Shown here one piece after another: positions 27,875 through 36,285 of a stretch of DNA of 64,000 bases. The notes under the pieces are model-generated. The model saw nothing but the letters and a program-made list of their open reading frames with translations, was not told where the DNA came from and did not search any database. The stretch spans positions 1,488,001 to 1,552,000 of the forward strand of contig OZ252227.1 of assembly GCA_965249175.1 (NCBI GenBank). The letters are read 5' to 3'. Position numbers and translations under genes: made by a program. Position 1 is the first letter of the stretch. Every line of letters begins with the position of its first letter. Origin of the DNA: CAZYFH01 sp965249175 (GTDB lineage: Bacteria; Acidobacteriota; Vicinamibacteria; Vicinamibacterales; UBA8438).

Positions 27875-28796
27875 GGACGCGGTCATCGCGGTCACCGGAC
27901 TCTCGAAGTGGTACGGCCAGGTCATCGGGCTCAACGACGTGACCGTCTCGATTCCGCCCGGCATTACCGGATTGCTCGGACCCAACGGCGCCGGCAAATC
28001 GACCTTCATGAAGCTCGTCACGGGACAGCTCAAGCCAAGTCAGGGTCAGGTCAGTGTGCTCGGCGCGCCCATCTGGGCCAACCCCGGCGCCTATGCGGCG
28101 ATCGGCTATTGCCCCGATCAGGACGCGTTCTACGAGCGGATGACCGGCCTGGAATGGGTGTCCGCCCTGGCTCGGCTCAGCGGCTTCGAGGGCGATGCCG
28201 CGACGGACGTCGCGCGGAAGGCGCTCGAAACGGTGTCGCTCACGTCGGCAGCCGACAAGAAGATTGGCGCCTATAGCAAGGGCATGCGCCAGCGGGTCAA
28301 GCTGGCGCAGGCGGTGGCCCACAACCCGCAGCTCTTGCTGCTCGACGAGCCGCTCGCCGGGATGGACCCGCTCGGTCGGCGCCAAACGATACAGCTGATC
28401 AAGGACTGGTCACGCGCGGGCAAGAGCATCATCGTGTCGAGCCACATCCTGCACGAGATCGAGCTGATGACGTCGAACATCCTCTTGATCAACAACGGGC
28501 GGATTCTGGCAGAGGGCAACGTGCACCAGATCCGCGATCTCATCGATGAGCACCCGCACAAGGTGCAGATCAAGTCGTCGGATCCGCGCGCGCTTGCCCG
28601 TCGGTTCCTCGAGTACCCGCACGTCATCAGCCTCAATTTCGACGAGGACGTGGTGGTCGTCGAAACGAATCGCCCGGACGCGTTCTATACCGAGCTGACG
28701 GCGCTCGCGGCACACGACGCGACGGGCGCGATCGACGAGGTCACCTCACCCGACGACAATCTTCAGGCGGTGTTCTCATATCTGGTCAAGCAGTAG
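27870..28796 (+). CDS. ABC transporter ATP-binding protein (second pair)
   Basis: The 308-aa ATPase starts at ATG 27870 (MTDAVIAVTGLSKWYG); an upstream GTG at 27858 is possible but lies in the tandem repeat. Walker A GPNGAGKST, signature YSKGMRQRVKLAQAV, Walker B LLLLDEPLAGMDPLG and switch His SSHILHEIE are present. It is homologous to the ATPase at 25983, so the region holds two paralogous ATPase/permease pairs in tandem. Confidence 0.9.
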   Translation: MTDAVIAVTGLSKWYGQVIGLNDVTVSIPPGITGLLGPNGAGKSTFMKLVTGQLKPSQGQVSVLGAPIWANPGAYAAIGYCPDQDAFYERMTGLEWVSALARLSGFEGDAATDVARKALETVSLTSAADKKIGAYSKGMRQRVKLAQAVAHNPQLLLLDEPLAGMDPLGRRQTIQLIKDWSRAGKSIIVSSHILHEIELMTSNILLINNGRILAEGNVHQIRDLIDEHPHKVQIKSSDPRALARRFLEYPHVISLNFDEDVVVVETNRPDAFYTELTALAAHDATGAIDEVTSPDDNLQAVFSYLVKQ

Positions 28797-28813
28797 GAGA
28801 CGACCCGCAGCCA

Positions 28814-29692
28814 GTGGGGCCAGTGGGGCCAGTGGGGAAGGATCTGCACCAGCCCCCGACGTTCCTACGCGCGGCGATGCGCGTCTTCGACCTGAGCCTC
28901 GGCGAGATGCTCTGGTCGAGGCGGACCGTGTTCATGGCGCTGGTCGTTGGCGGCCCCGTCGTCATTGCCGTCGCGTTGAGAGCGCTCGCCACGTTCGACA
29001 TGGTCAGCTTCGGGGGCTCGGTCAACGGCCGACCGTTTGCCTTGAGTGGGCCCGGTGTCTTCGGCCTGATGATCTGGGCGTTCTACCTGCGCTTTACCGT
29101 GCCCGTGCTCGGCGTGTTCTACGGCACCGCGCTCATCGCCGATGAGGTCGAGGACAAGACAATTACCTATCTCTTCACCCGGCCAATCGCCCGAGGGGCT
29201 GTCCTGGTCGGCAAATACCTCGCGTATCTCGTCTGCACGTCGCTCGTCGTGCTGCCGTCGGTGGTCATCGTCTATTTCCTGGTGGTGCCGATGGTCGGCG
29301 GCAGCGTCGGCCGGAGCTTCCCGGACCTCGTGACGGACCTCGGGCTGCTCGGTCTCGGGCTCGCGGTCTACGGCGCTGCGTTCGCGCTCGTCGGCGCGTG
29401 GTTCAAGCGCCCCTTGCTGACCGGGTTGGTGTTCGTCTTCGGCTGGGAGCCGGTGGTCGTCGTGGTGCCCGGCTACATGAAAAACCTGAGCGTCGCCTAC
29501 TACCTCCAGGGCCTCGTGCCGCATGCGATGCCGCAAGACGGGGCGATGAGCCTGCTGCAATCGATTCTGCAGACGTTTCAAGCGGCGCCTTCTGCCTGGA
29601 GTTGCCTGGTGTCGCTGGCGCTCATCTGGGCCCTGACGCTCGGCGGGGCGGCCTGGGTAGTGGAGCGGCGCGAATACGTGCTGGAGCAATGA
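28814..29692 (+). CDS. ABC-2 type permease (second pair)
   Basis: Membrane protein with about six helices. YGTALIADEVEDKTITYLFTRP (near residue 105) is the ABC-2 coupling segment, parallel to the one in the permease at 26970. The start is uncertain: GTG 28814 gives MGPVGPVGKDLHQ, which is translated from three 9-bp GCCAGTGGG repeats; ATG 28877 (MRVFDLSLGEMLWSRR) looks more like a natural N-terminus. GGGGAAGGA lies between the two. It is 17 bp after the ATPase stop. Confidence 0.8.
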   Translation: MGPVGPVGKDLHQPPTFLRAAMRVFDLSLGEMLWSRRTVFMALVVGGPVVIAVALRALATFDMVSFGGSVNGRPFALSGPGVFGLMIWAFYLRFTVPVLGVFYGTALIADEVEDKTITYLFTRPIARGAVLVGKYLAYLVCTSLVVLPSVVIVYFLVVPMVGGSVGRSFPDLVTDLGLLGLGLAVYGAAFALVGAWFKRPLLTGLVFVFGWEPVVVVVPGYMKNLSVAYYLQGLVPHAMPQDGAMSLLQSILQTFQAAPSAWSCLVSLALIWALTLGGAAWVVERREYVLEQ

Positions 29693-29712
29693 GCGGTCGA
29701 GACCCGGCGTGG

Positions 29713-29730
29713 AGCGGGCTGGAGCCCGCT
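29713..29730. terminator. Palindrome after the ABC permease gene
   Basis: AGCGGGCT-GG-AGCCCGCT, 8-bp stem, resembles the palindrome at 842-861. It is directly followed by the CTAG of MITE C. It may be a terminator or a dispersed palindromic repeat. Confidence 0.35.
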
Positions 29731-29732
29731 AG

Positions 29733-29889
29733 GAGCCCGTGGTGGAAGTCCGCGTTGCACCGAGACCGGCGAGGCGCTCGGCTGGCAAGGCGCCGAAGAG
29801 GGAGAATACCGGGAGTATTCGACCGATGAGCAACGCCGCGAGGCGAGATGCATCGCCGGTCGAATGCAGCGGCACTTTCACCACGGGCT
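29733..29889 (+). mobile_element. MITE carrying cloverleaf repeat, copy C
   Basis: A 157-bp element between CTAG at 29729-29732 and CTAG at 29890-29893. The left end is GAGCCCGTGGTGGAAGTCC and the right end complement is GAGCCCGTGGTGAAAGTGCC. The interior has outer stem GACCGGCGA/TCGCCGGTC, middle hairpin AATACCGGGAGTATT and third hairpin GCAACGCC-GCGA-GGCGAGATGC. It fills most of the 277-bp gap between the permease and the 29970 gene. Confidence 0.85.
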
Positions 29890-29969
29890 CCTAGAGGGGG
29901 CGGCGGGGGCTGGACCGGCGACAGATGGAACTTTTCGCGCAGCGCACCGGTATACTCCCATAGGCTGAG

Positions 29970-30962
29970 ATGCATATGACCGTTCAGACGCGCTATGCGC
30001 TCGTCGGTGCAAGTGGGGTGCTGGCCTTGGGGCTGGCCGGGGGCCTCGTCGCCTACCTCCAGGGCGGGCTGCCGACAGCCTCCGCCCAGACCCGCCCGGA
30101 CGCGTTCCAGTATGTGCCGGCCGCCGCCAACGTCGTGGCATTTGCCAACGTCCGCGACGTCATGTATTCCGATTTCCGGCAGCGAATGCGGGAATTCGTG
30201 CCGGACGGCGCCGGCCAGGCCGAGTTCCAGGAGCGCACGGGCATCAACCTCGAAGACGACATCGACACAGTGGTGGCCTGCCTCGTGCCACGGGGTTCGG
30301 AAGACCCGCAGGGGTTGGTCGTGCTGAGCGGTCGCTTCGACGTCGCGCGGCTGGAGGCGTTGGCCCGCGAGCATGGCGGCACGGTGTCCGAGTATCAGGG
30401 GCGCCGGATGCTGACGACGACCCAGGGTGACGACACCTTGGCCATGGCGTTCGTCGAGCCCGGGGTCGTGGCCCTTGGATCAGACGCGCTCGTGCGGGAA
30501 GCGATCGATCTCCCGTCCACCGGCAACGACGTCACATCGAACACGCGGCTGATGGGGCTCCTGAGTAACATCGATACCAACAGCAACGCGTGGGCGATCG
30601 GTCGGCTCGATGGGCCGGGAGCGACCGACTGGTTGCCGGACGAGGTCCAAACCCAGATTCCCCAGGTGGCCGCGTTCGCAGTCGGCGGTCGTGTCAACGG
30701 CGGTTTGAGCGGCACCGTCGTGGCCGAGGCGCGCGACGAGGCAGCCGGTCAAAACCTGCGTGACATCATCCAGGGCTTTCTCGCGCTCGCGCGCATGCAG
30801 ACCAACTCGCGCCCCGAGCTGGCGTCGCTGCTCGACTCCTTCCAGCTGAGCGCCGTCGGCACGAACGTCAGCCTCTCGTTCGCCCTCCCGACGGAGGCTA
30901 TCGTGCAGCTGCTCAGCGGCCTGGCGAATGCCGCCGGCGCCGACGCCGAGACCCCGCAGTAG
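29970..30962 (+). CDS. Exported protein of unknown function
   Basis: The 330-aa protein has an N-terminal hydrophobic segment (YALVGASGVLALGLAGGLVAYL) that may be a signal anchor or signal peptide ending near SAQT. The rest (DAFQYVPAAANVVAFANVRDVM... and GLVVLSGRFDVARLEALARE) resembles secreted proteins with a repeated alpha/beta unit akin to DUF3352. I treat that as a loose similarity. A second ATG at 29976 is possible. There are no catalytic motifs. Confidence 0.7.
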   Translation: MHMTVQTRYALVGASGVLALGLAGGLVAYLQGGLPTASAQTRPDAFQYVPAAANVVAFANVRDVMYSDFRQRMREFVPDGAGQAEFQERTGINLEDDIDTVVACLVPRGSEDPQGLVVLSGRFDVARLEALAREHGGTVSEYQGRRMLTTTQGDDTLAMAFVEPGVVALGSDALVREAIDLPSTGNDVTSNTRLMGLLSNIDTNSNAWAIGRLDGPGATDWLPDEVQTQIPQVAAFAVGGRVNGGLSGTVVAEARDEAAGQNLRDIIQGFLALARMQTNSRPELASLLDSFQLSAVGTNVSLSFALPTEAIVQLLSGLANAAGADAETPQ

Positions 30963-31035
30963 TCCCCAGCTGGCTGTCGCACGGACTCACCGTTTCCGAC
31001 GTGTCCTAACCCTAGAACTCAAGTGAGTTCCGGGG

Positions 31036-31392
31036 TTACGGCGCGTCGCTTCCCACGCGGTCTGATTGAAGCGCGGAGACGAAGTTCGCAATGATGGCGG
31101 CGACGTGATCCGACGGCTCGACGAACTCCACACCTGATCGATACATCACGTGCTCGTGCTCGACGTCGCTGATGCTCGAGTGCACGATTCGCCCTTTGAC
31201 GATGATCGAGTCGCCGCCGAGGGTCAGCCGGAGGTCGTGGAGCGAATCAAGGTGCAGGGGAAACGGCGTGTCGATCTGGGCACCGCCAGACGAGATCTGG
31301 GCGATCTGCATCGGTTGAAAGACCATGACCTCGCCCTGAAGCTCGCCGAGAATGTCGACGCGTCCAGTGTCGCGTCGATTTTCGGCACCCAT
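31036..31392 (-). CDS. PilZ-domain protein (c-di-GMP receptor)
   Basis: The 118-aa single-domain protein begins MGAENRRDTGRVDILGEL. RRDTGR provides the RxxxR c-di-GMP binding motif, and ISSGGAQI matches the (D/N)xSxxG motif with Ser in place of Asp/Asn. The strand pattern of a small beta-barrel follows (RLTLGGDSIIVKGRIVHSS; YRSGVEF). It would sense the c-di-GMP made by enzymes such as the GGDEF protein at 3.1 kb. It is divergent from the dehydrogenase gene at 31466. Confidence 0.82.
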   Translation of the reverse strand: MGAENRRDTGRVDILGELQGEVMVFQPMQIAQISSGGAQIDTPFPLHLDSLHDLRLTLGGDSIIVKGRIVHSSISDVEHEHVMYRSGVEFVEPSDHVAAIIANFVSALQSDRVGSDAP

Positions 31393-31465
31393 GGTGCGCG
31401 CACTATAGCATGGTGACTTTGCTATGATCGGGTGTTTTGGTGGACGGTAAATGGACTGACAAGGT

Positions 31466-32314
31466 ATGGCATCTCACACAGTCGGTGTTGTTGGGTGCGG
31501 CTTGATGGGCTCCGGGATCGCGCAGGTGAGCGCGGTCGCGGGGTTCCGGACGATCGTGCGCGAAGTCGATCAGGCGCTCGTCGATCGGGGCCTCCGTCGC
31601 ATCGAGGATTTCCTCACGGCGGGTGTCACGCGCGGCAAGACGAGCGCCGAGGAAAAGGATCGCGCGCTGGCCAACCTCTCCGGCACGACCCGGCTCGACG
31701 CATTCGCCGACTGCGACTTCGTGATCGAAGCAATCGTGGAGAATGTCGAGGCCAAGCGCGAGGTCTTCGCGGCGCTCGAAGAGGCCGTCGGTCCCGAAGC
31801 GGTGTTCGCGTCGAATACGTCGTCGCTGTGTATCACGGAGCTCGCAGCGGCGACGAAGCGGCCCGATCGGTTCGTCGGGATGCACTTCTTCAGCCCGGTG
31901 CCGGTGATGGGGCTGGTCGAGGTGATCCGCGGATTGACGACCAGCGACGCGACGTACGAGCGCGCGTTCGACCTCGGCAAGCGACTGGGTAAGGAGCCGG
32001 TGACGGCGCCTGACCGACCGGGGTTCATCGCGAACCGGTTACTCATCCCGTATCTGCTCGACGCCGTGCGCGCCTACGAAGCCGGGGTCGGGACGCTCGA
32101 GGACATCGACAAGACGATGACCATGGGGTGCGGCCATCCAATGGGGCCATTCACTTTGCTCGACTTCATCGGGTTGGATACGACGTACTACATCGCCAAT
32201 ATCATGCACGACGAGTTTCGCGATCAGATGTACGCGCCGCCGCCGCTGCTCAAGCGCATGGTGCTGGCCGGTCGGCTCGGACGCAAGAGCGGGCGAGGCT
32301 TCTATTCCTACTGA
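31466..32314 (+). CDS. 3-hydroxyacyl-CoA (3-hydroxybutyryl-CoA) dehydrogenase
   Basis: NAD-dependent oxidoreductase interconverting 3-hydroxyacyl-CoA and acetoacetyl-CoA, 282 aa, the normal length for the stand-alone enzyme. The Rossmann motif GVVGCGLMGSGIAQVSA is at the N-terminus. The catalytic region VGMHFFSPVPVMGLVEVI carries the His, and the C-terminal helical domain has MGCGHPMGPFTLLDFIGLDT. In butanoate or beta-oxidation pathways it would act with a thiolase and hydratase, which are not in this window. Confidence 0.93.
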   Translation: MASHTVGVVGCGLMGSGIAQVSAVAGFRTIVREVDQALVDRGLRRIEDFLTAGVTRGKTSAEEKDRALANLSGTTRLDAFADCDFVIEAIVENVEAKREVFAALEEAVGPEAVFASNTSSLCITELAAATKRPDRFVGMHFFSPVPVMGLVEVIRGLTTSDATYERAFDLGKRLGKEPVTAPDRPGFIANRLLIPYLLDAVRAYEAGVGTLEDIDKTMTMGCGHPMGPFTLLDFIGLDTTYYIANIMHDEFRDQMYAPPPLLKRMVLAGRLGRKSGRGFYSY

Positions 32315-32324
32315 CGCATCGCTG

Positions 32325-32963
32325 ATGCCGGACATCATGAATTACGAGCGGGTGCGCGACGCCGTTGGCGTGCTGCTCGCGGAGATGGGGGAGGACCCGG
32401 CGCGCGAAGGGCTGGCGCGAACTCCCGCGCGTGTCTCGAAAGCGTTGCGGTTCCTGACCAGCGGCTACCGGCAGGACGTCGACGTCGTGCTGAATGGCGC
32501 CCTCTTTTCCGTCGACTACAGCGAGATGGTCATCGTCAAGGACATCGACTTCTACAGCTTGTGCGAGCACCACCTCCTGCCGTTTTTCGGAAAGTGTCAT
32601 GTGGCCTATCTGCCGCGCGACAAGGTGGTGGGGCTCAGCAAGATCCCTCGACTCATCGAGGTCTTCAGTCGGCGCCTGCAGGTGCAAGAACGGTTGACGA
32701 ACCAGATCGCCGAAGTGCTGCTCGAAAAGCTCAACCCGCTCGGAGTCGGGGTCGTGATCGAGGCGACCCATCTGTGCATGCTGATGCGCGGCGTGGAAAA
32801 GCAGAACTCGTCCGCGCTCACGAGCGCGATGCTCGGGTCGTTCCGATCGAACGCCCAAACACGGACGGAGTTTCTGGAACTGTTGCGGCAGCGCGGCGAC
32901 GTGCGCACCTCGCTCACGCAGTCCGACGCGGGTCGGGTTGTGGACCGACGGGAATCCGATTGA
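32325..32963 (+). CDS. folE: GTP cyclohydrolase I
   Basis: First enzyme of folate and pterin synthesis, GTP to 7,8-dihydroneopterin triphosphate. The 212-aa length fits. Zinc ligands are seen as Cys and His in YSLCEHHLLPFFGKCHVAYLP and Cys in ATHLCMLMRGVEKQNS. GLARTPARVSKALRFLTSGY is the N-terminal family block. It is 10 bp after the dehydrogenase and overlaps the next gene by TGATG. Confidence 0.96.
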   Translation: MPDIMNYERVRDAVGVLLAEMGEDPAREGLARTPARVSKALRFLTSGYRQDVDVVLNGALFSVDYSEMVIVKDIDFYSLCEHHLLPFFGKCHVAYLPRDKVVGLSKIPRLIEVFSRRLQVQERLTNQIAEVLLEKLNPLGVGVVIEATHLCMLMRGVEKQNSSALTSAMLGSFRSNAQTRTEFLELLRQRGDVRTSLTQSDAGRVVDRRESD

Positions 32964-33562
32964 TGATGGTCCGGCTCCTGCTCCTAGCGGGCGCCGCGCT
33001 GGTGACCCCCGCCGCCGTCGCCGCCCAGGATCGCCGGATCGAGCCGGCGGAAGTACGCTGCCCCACGGTACTCGGCGTCGGCGTCAATACCGATCTCGCG
33101 TTCTGCGACGTGCTCATTCAGCAGGATGCGGATCTGGGGGTCGTGGTCATCGTGCCACCTCACCGCGGGGAAGCGACGCTGTCGTTAAATTTGCACAATC
33201 GGCACACCTACTCCGCAGAGGAAGATCGCGGCGGGCGGGCGTTCGCGGAGTACACGGCGGAGATCGCCGTGGCGTCCGTCGACGGCGATGTAGTCGGGCG
33301 CCGGTTCATCCTGAGTGAGTTTCGCACCGCTGACGATCTCATCGATCGCGTGACGGGCGGGGCCGGTCCAGGCGGCATGAAAGCCGTGGCCCCGACCGGC
33401 GTCGAGCGTGTGTTCATCGCTGTCCCGGACGACCTCGAGATCGTGTCCATCGTCGGCCAGAGCCTGGAGGTCGTGCGTCTCGACGGCCGCGAGACTATCC
33501 GGTCCGTCGGTCGCCCGGTAGCCGTGATCAGTGATGTCCGGGTCGAGTACCGCGAGCCGTAA
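32963..33562 (+). CDS. Secreted protein of unknown function
   Basis: The 199-aa protein has signal peptide MMVRLLLLAGAALVTPAAVAAQD, likely cleaved at AQD. It contains two Cys (RCPTVLGVGVNTDLAFCDVL) that may pair in the periplasm. The mature domain is beta-rich. The start overlaps the folE stop (TGATG), so translation is probably coupled. No family is recognised. Confidence 0.7.
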   Translation: MMVRLLLLAGAALVTPAAVAAQDRRIEPAEVRCPTVLGVGVNTDLAFCDVLIQQDADLGVVVIVPPHRGEATLSLNLHNRHTYSAEEDRGGRAFAEYTAEIAVASVDGDVVGRRFILSEFRTADDLIDRVTGGAGPGGMKAVAPTGVERVFIAVPDDLEIVSIVGQSLEVVRLDGRETIRSVGRPVAVISDVRVEYREP

Positions 33563-33585
33563 CGTCGCGAGAGGCTAGTCCACTA

Positions 33586-34608
33586 GTGACTCACGATCTC
33601 ATCATCGTCGGGGGGGGACCCGCGGGACTGGCGACGGCGATTGCCGGGAAACAGGCCGGACTCGACTTTCGCATCTTCGAGAAGGGTGTGCTGGTCAACG
33701 CCCTGTTTCGGTTTCCCAGCCAGATGGTCTTCTTCACGACACCAGATCTGTTGGAGATCGGCGGTCTGCCGTTCGTCACGCCGCATGGTAAACCGACCCG
33801 CGACGAGGCGTTGCGCTATTACCGGCGTGTGGTCGACACGCACGAGATCGACATCGCGTTCGGCTCAACCGTGACAGACGTGACGCCCGGCGGCGATGAC
33901 GCGCCGTTCACGGTGGGCACGCGTGACGCTGGTGGCGTGACTCACCGCTGGCAGTCGCGGTGCGTCGTCGTGGCGAACGGATGCTATGACCATCCGAACC
34001 GGCTTCGCGTGCCCGGCGAGGACCTGCCGCATGTCTCGCATTACTACACCGAGCCGCACGAGTTCTACCGAAAGCGCGTGGTCGTCGTTGGTGGGAAGAA
34101 CTCCGCCGCCGAGGCGGCGCTGGATCTCTATCGCGCCGGTGCGAGCGTGAGGCTGGTGCATCGGCGTGCCGAGCTCGGCGCGTCCATCAAATACTGGGTC
34201 AAACCGGACATCGAGAACCGGATTCGCGAGGGGTCGATCGCGGCGTCGTTCGAGACGACGGTTGTGGAGATCCGCGACCGAGATCTTGTGGTCGACCGCG
34301 CCGGGACGCGGGAGACGGTGGCGGCGGATGCCGTGTTTCTGTTGACCGGGTATCTGGCCGATCTCGACTTCTTGCGCGGGTGCGGCATCGCGGTGGCCGA
34401 CAACAACGTGCCACGCCACAACCCGGAAACGTTCGAAACCAACGTGCCTGGACTCTACCTGGCGGGCGCCGTCGTCGCGGGTGCCAATCGAGGCGAGGTC
34501 TTCATCGAGAACGGCCGCTTTCACGGTCGGGTGGTCGTCGACCAGATCGCCAGGCGGCTCGGTCGCGCACCGACGCACGCTGCGCTCGCGACCGCTCCGC
34601 AGCCCTAG
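33586..34608 (+). CDS. ypdA: YpdA-like NADPH-dependent flavoprotein (putative bacillithiol disulfide reductase)
   Basis: The 340-aa FAD protein has dinucleotide motifs LIIVGGGPAGLATAI (FAD) and RVVVVGGKNSAAEAALDLYR (NADPH), plus the late FAD motif LYLAGAVVAGANRGEVFIENGR, quoted only in part elsewhere. It lacks the CxxC of thioredoxin reductases, as YpdA proteins do. In Firmicutes YpdA reduces bacillithiol disulfide; a role here is inferred. The start is GTG. The stop TAG at 34606-34608 is formed by the CTAG target of MITE D. Confidence 0.85.
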   Translation: MTHDLIIVGGGPAGLATAIAGKQAGLDFRIFEKGVLVNALFRFPSQMVFFTTPDLLEIGGLPFVTPHGKPTRDEALRYYRRVVDTHEIDIAFGSTVTDVTPGGDDAPFTVGTRDAGGVTHRWQSRCVVVANGCYDHPNRLRVPGEDLPHVSHYYTEPHEFYRKRVVVVGGKNSAAEAALDLYRAGASVRLVHRRAELGASIKYWVKPDIENRIREGSIAASFETTVVEIRDRDLVVDRAGTRETVAADAVFLLTGYLADLDFLRGCGIAVADNNVPRHNPETFETNVPGLYLAGAVVAGANRGEVFIENGRFHGRVVVDQIARRLGRAPTHAALATAPQP

Positions 34609-34766
34609 GAGCCCGTGGTGAAAGTGCCGCTGCATTCGACCAGCGATGCATCCCGCCTGACGGCGTTGCTCCTCGGTCACATACAGCCCGGTATGCTCCC
34701 TCGTCGCGCCTTGTCAGCCGGGCGCCTCGCCGGTCTCGGTGCCACGCGGACTTCCACCACGGGCTC
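34609..34766 (-). mobile_element. MITE carrying cloverleaf repeat, copy D, abutting the IS
   Basis: A 158-bp element between CTAG 34605-34608 and CTAG 34767-34770. The ends are GAGCCCGTGGTGAAAGTGCC and (complement) GAGCCCGTGGTGGAAGTCC. The core (about 34637-34738) is in minus orientation relative to copies B and C, with middle hairpin CATACCGGGCTGTATG and a complete third hairpin. The right CTAG is shared with the left end of the IS. Confidence 0.85.
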
Positions 34767-34770
34767 CTAG

Positions 34771-36238
34771 CAGCCCGTGGTGAAAGTCCCTATTAGGGAT
34801 CGACACGATCGATCCCGCGTACTACACTGTCGCGCATGGCGATGGGCAAACGACGACGCCGGGCGCGGCAAGCATCGATGTGGGTTCCCACCAGCGACCT
34901 GCCTCGCAGTGCGGCGCATCCGTTCTATCAGCGATTGAATCGGATCCTCGATGACACGGGCTTCGACGCGTTCGTCGAGGCGCAATGCGCGCCGTTCTAC
35001 GCGGACGGCGTCGGTCGTCCGAGTCTGGCGCCGGGGCGGTACTTCCGGCTGCTGATGCTCGGCTACTTCGAAGGGCTGGACTCGGAGCGGGCGATCGCGT
35101 GGCGGGCGGCCGATTCGCTGAGCATCCGGCAGTTTCTGGACCTCGAGCTGCACGAGGCGCCGCCGGATCACTCGACGCTGTCGCGCACCCGGCGCCTGAT
35201 CGACGTCGAGACCCATCAAGCGGTGTTCACGTGGGTGCTGCAGCAACTGGCCGACGCCCAGCTCGTGACCGGGCGGACCCTCGGCATCGATGCCACGACG
35301 TTGGAAGCGAACGCCGCATTGCGGAGTATCGTGCGCCGGGACACGGGCGAAGGCTACGAGGCGTTTCTGACCGGGCTGGCCGAGGCGTCCGGCATCGTCA
35401 CGCCGACCCGCGCTGAGCTGGCCCGGTTCGACCGGAAACGGAAGAAGAAAGGCTCCAACGACGACTGGACGCATCCGCAGGATCCGGACGCGAAGATCAC
35501 GAAGCTGAAGGACGGGCGCACGCACTTGGCGCACACCGCGGAGCATGCGGTGGACCTGGAGACGGGGGCCATCGTCGGCGTCACCGTGCAGGATGCCGAC
35601 GACGGCGATACGACGACGATGGTCGAGACCCTGATCACGGCGGCCGACCACGTCGAAGCCGTCCTGCCGGCCGGCGCCGGTATCGCCGAGGTCGTCGGGG
35701 ACAAGGGGTATCACAGTAACGAGACGATGGTGGCGTTCGCCGCGCTCGGCGTGCGCAGTTATGTTTCGGAGCCGGACCGCGGGCGACGCAACTGGACAGG
35801 CAAGGCGGCGGCGCGCGACGCCGTGTACGCGAACCGTCGGCGCATTCGGGGCACGCGTGGGCAACGGCTGCTGCGACGGCGGGGCGAGTTGCTCGAACGC
35901 CCCAACGCGCATCTCTACGAGACCGGGCGGCTGCGCCGGGTGCATCTGCGTGGGCATCCCAACATCCTCAAGCGCGTGCTTGTGCACGTCTGCGGGTTCA
36001 ATCTTGGGCTCCTCATGCGGCAGCTGACGGGCGTCGGCACGCCGCGGAGCCTCCAAGGCCGCGCGGTCGCCGTCTTCGAGGCCTTGATCGCTGATCTTGG
36101 CCGCCTCTGGACCCTCGTATCGCCCGCGTGGGCGCGAGATGCGCAAGATCTGCCGCACTCGTCGTTTCTCGACCTTATGACACGGTGTCACGAACACATG
36201 CCCCTCGACCTACGAAAGGGCGTTTTCACCACGGGCTG
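34771..36238 (+). mobile_element. Insertion sequence, IS5/IS1182-like, CTAG target
   Basis: A 1468-bp IS flanked by CTAG at 34767-34770 and 36239-36242. Terminal inverted repeats are CAGCCCGTGGTGAAAGTCCC (left) and CAGCCCGTGGTGAAAACGCC (right, complement), identical over 16 bp. They differ from the MITE ends only at the first base and distally. It encodes one DDE transposase that spans nearly the whole element. Confidence 0.9.
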
Positions 36239-36242
36239 CTAG
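34836..36242 (+). CDS. DDE transposase of the CTAG-specific IS
   Basis: The 468-aa transposase has a DUF772-like N-terminal domain (RPSLAPGRYFRLLMLGYFEG; PPDHSTLSRTRRLID) followed by a DDE_Tnp_1 domain. Catalytic residues are visible as Asp in TLGIDATTLEANA, Asp in EVVGDKGYHSNET and Glu in RRRGELLERPNAHL. The C-terminus VFTTGC is translated from the right inverted repeat, and the stop TAG (36240-36242) lies outside the element in its CTAG target. A stop codon supplied by CTAG has been reported for IS870 of Agrobacterium, as I recall. The copy looks intact. Confidence 0.88.
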   Translation: MAMGKRRRRARQASMWVPTSDLPRSAAHPFYQRLNRILDDTGFDAFVEAQCAPFYADGVGRPSLAPGRYFRLLMLGYFEGLDSERAIAWRAADSLSIRQFLDLELHEAPPDHSTLSRTRRLIDVETHQAVFTWVLQQLADAQLVTGRTLGIDATTLEANAALRSIVRRDTGEGYEAFLTGLAEASGIVTPTRAELARFDRKRKKKGSNDDWTHPQDPDAKITKLKDGRTHLAHTAEHAVDLETGAIVGVTVQDADDGDTTTMVETLITAADHVEAVLPAGAGIAEVVGDKGYHSNETMVAFAALGVRSYVSEPDRGRRNWTGKAAARDAVYANRRRIRGTRGQRLLRRRGELLERPNAHLYETGRLRRVHLRGHPNILKRVLVHVCGFNLGLLMRQLTGVGTPRSLQGRAVAVFEALIADLGRLWTLVSPAWARDAQDLPHSSFLDLMTRCHEHMPLDLRKGVFTTGC

Positions 36243-36285
36243 CCTTACGCCCTGAGCCGTGGGCCCGCGTCGACACCGGGCGCGG

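Noticed and set aside
34767..36197. Long minus-strand open frame opposite the IS transposase
   Set aside because: The plus-strand frame has the DDE motifs and fits the IS ends; the minus frame shows no domain.
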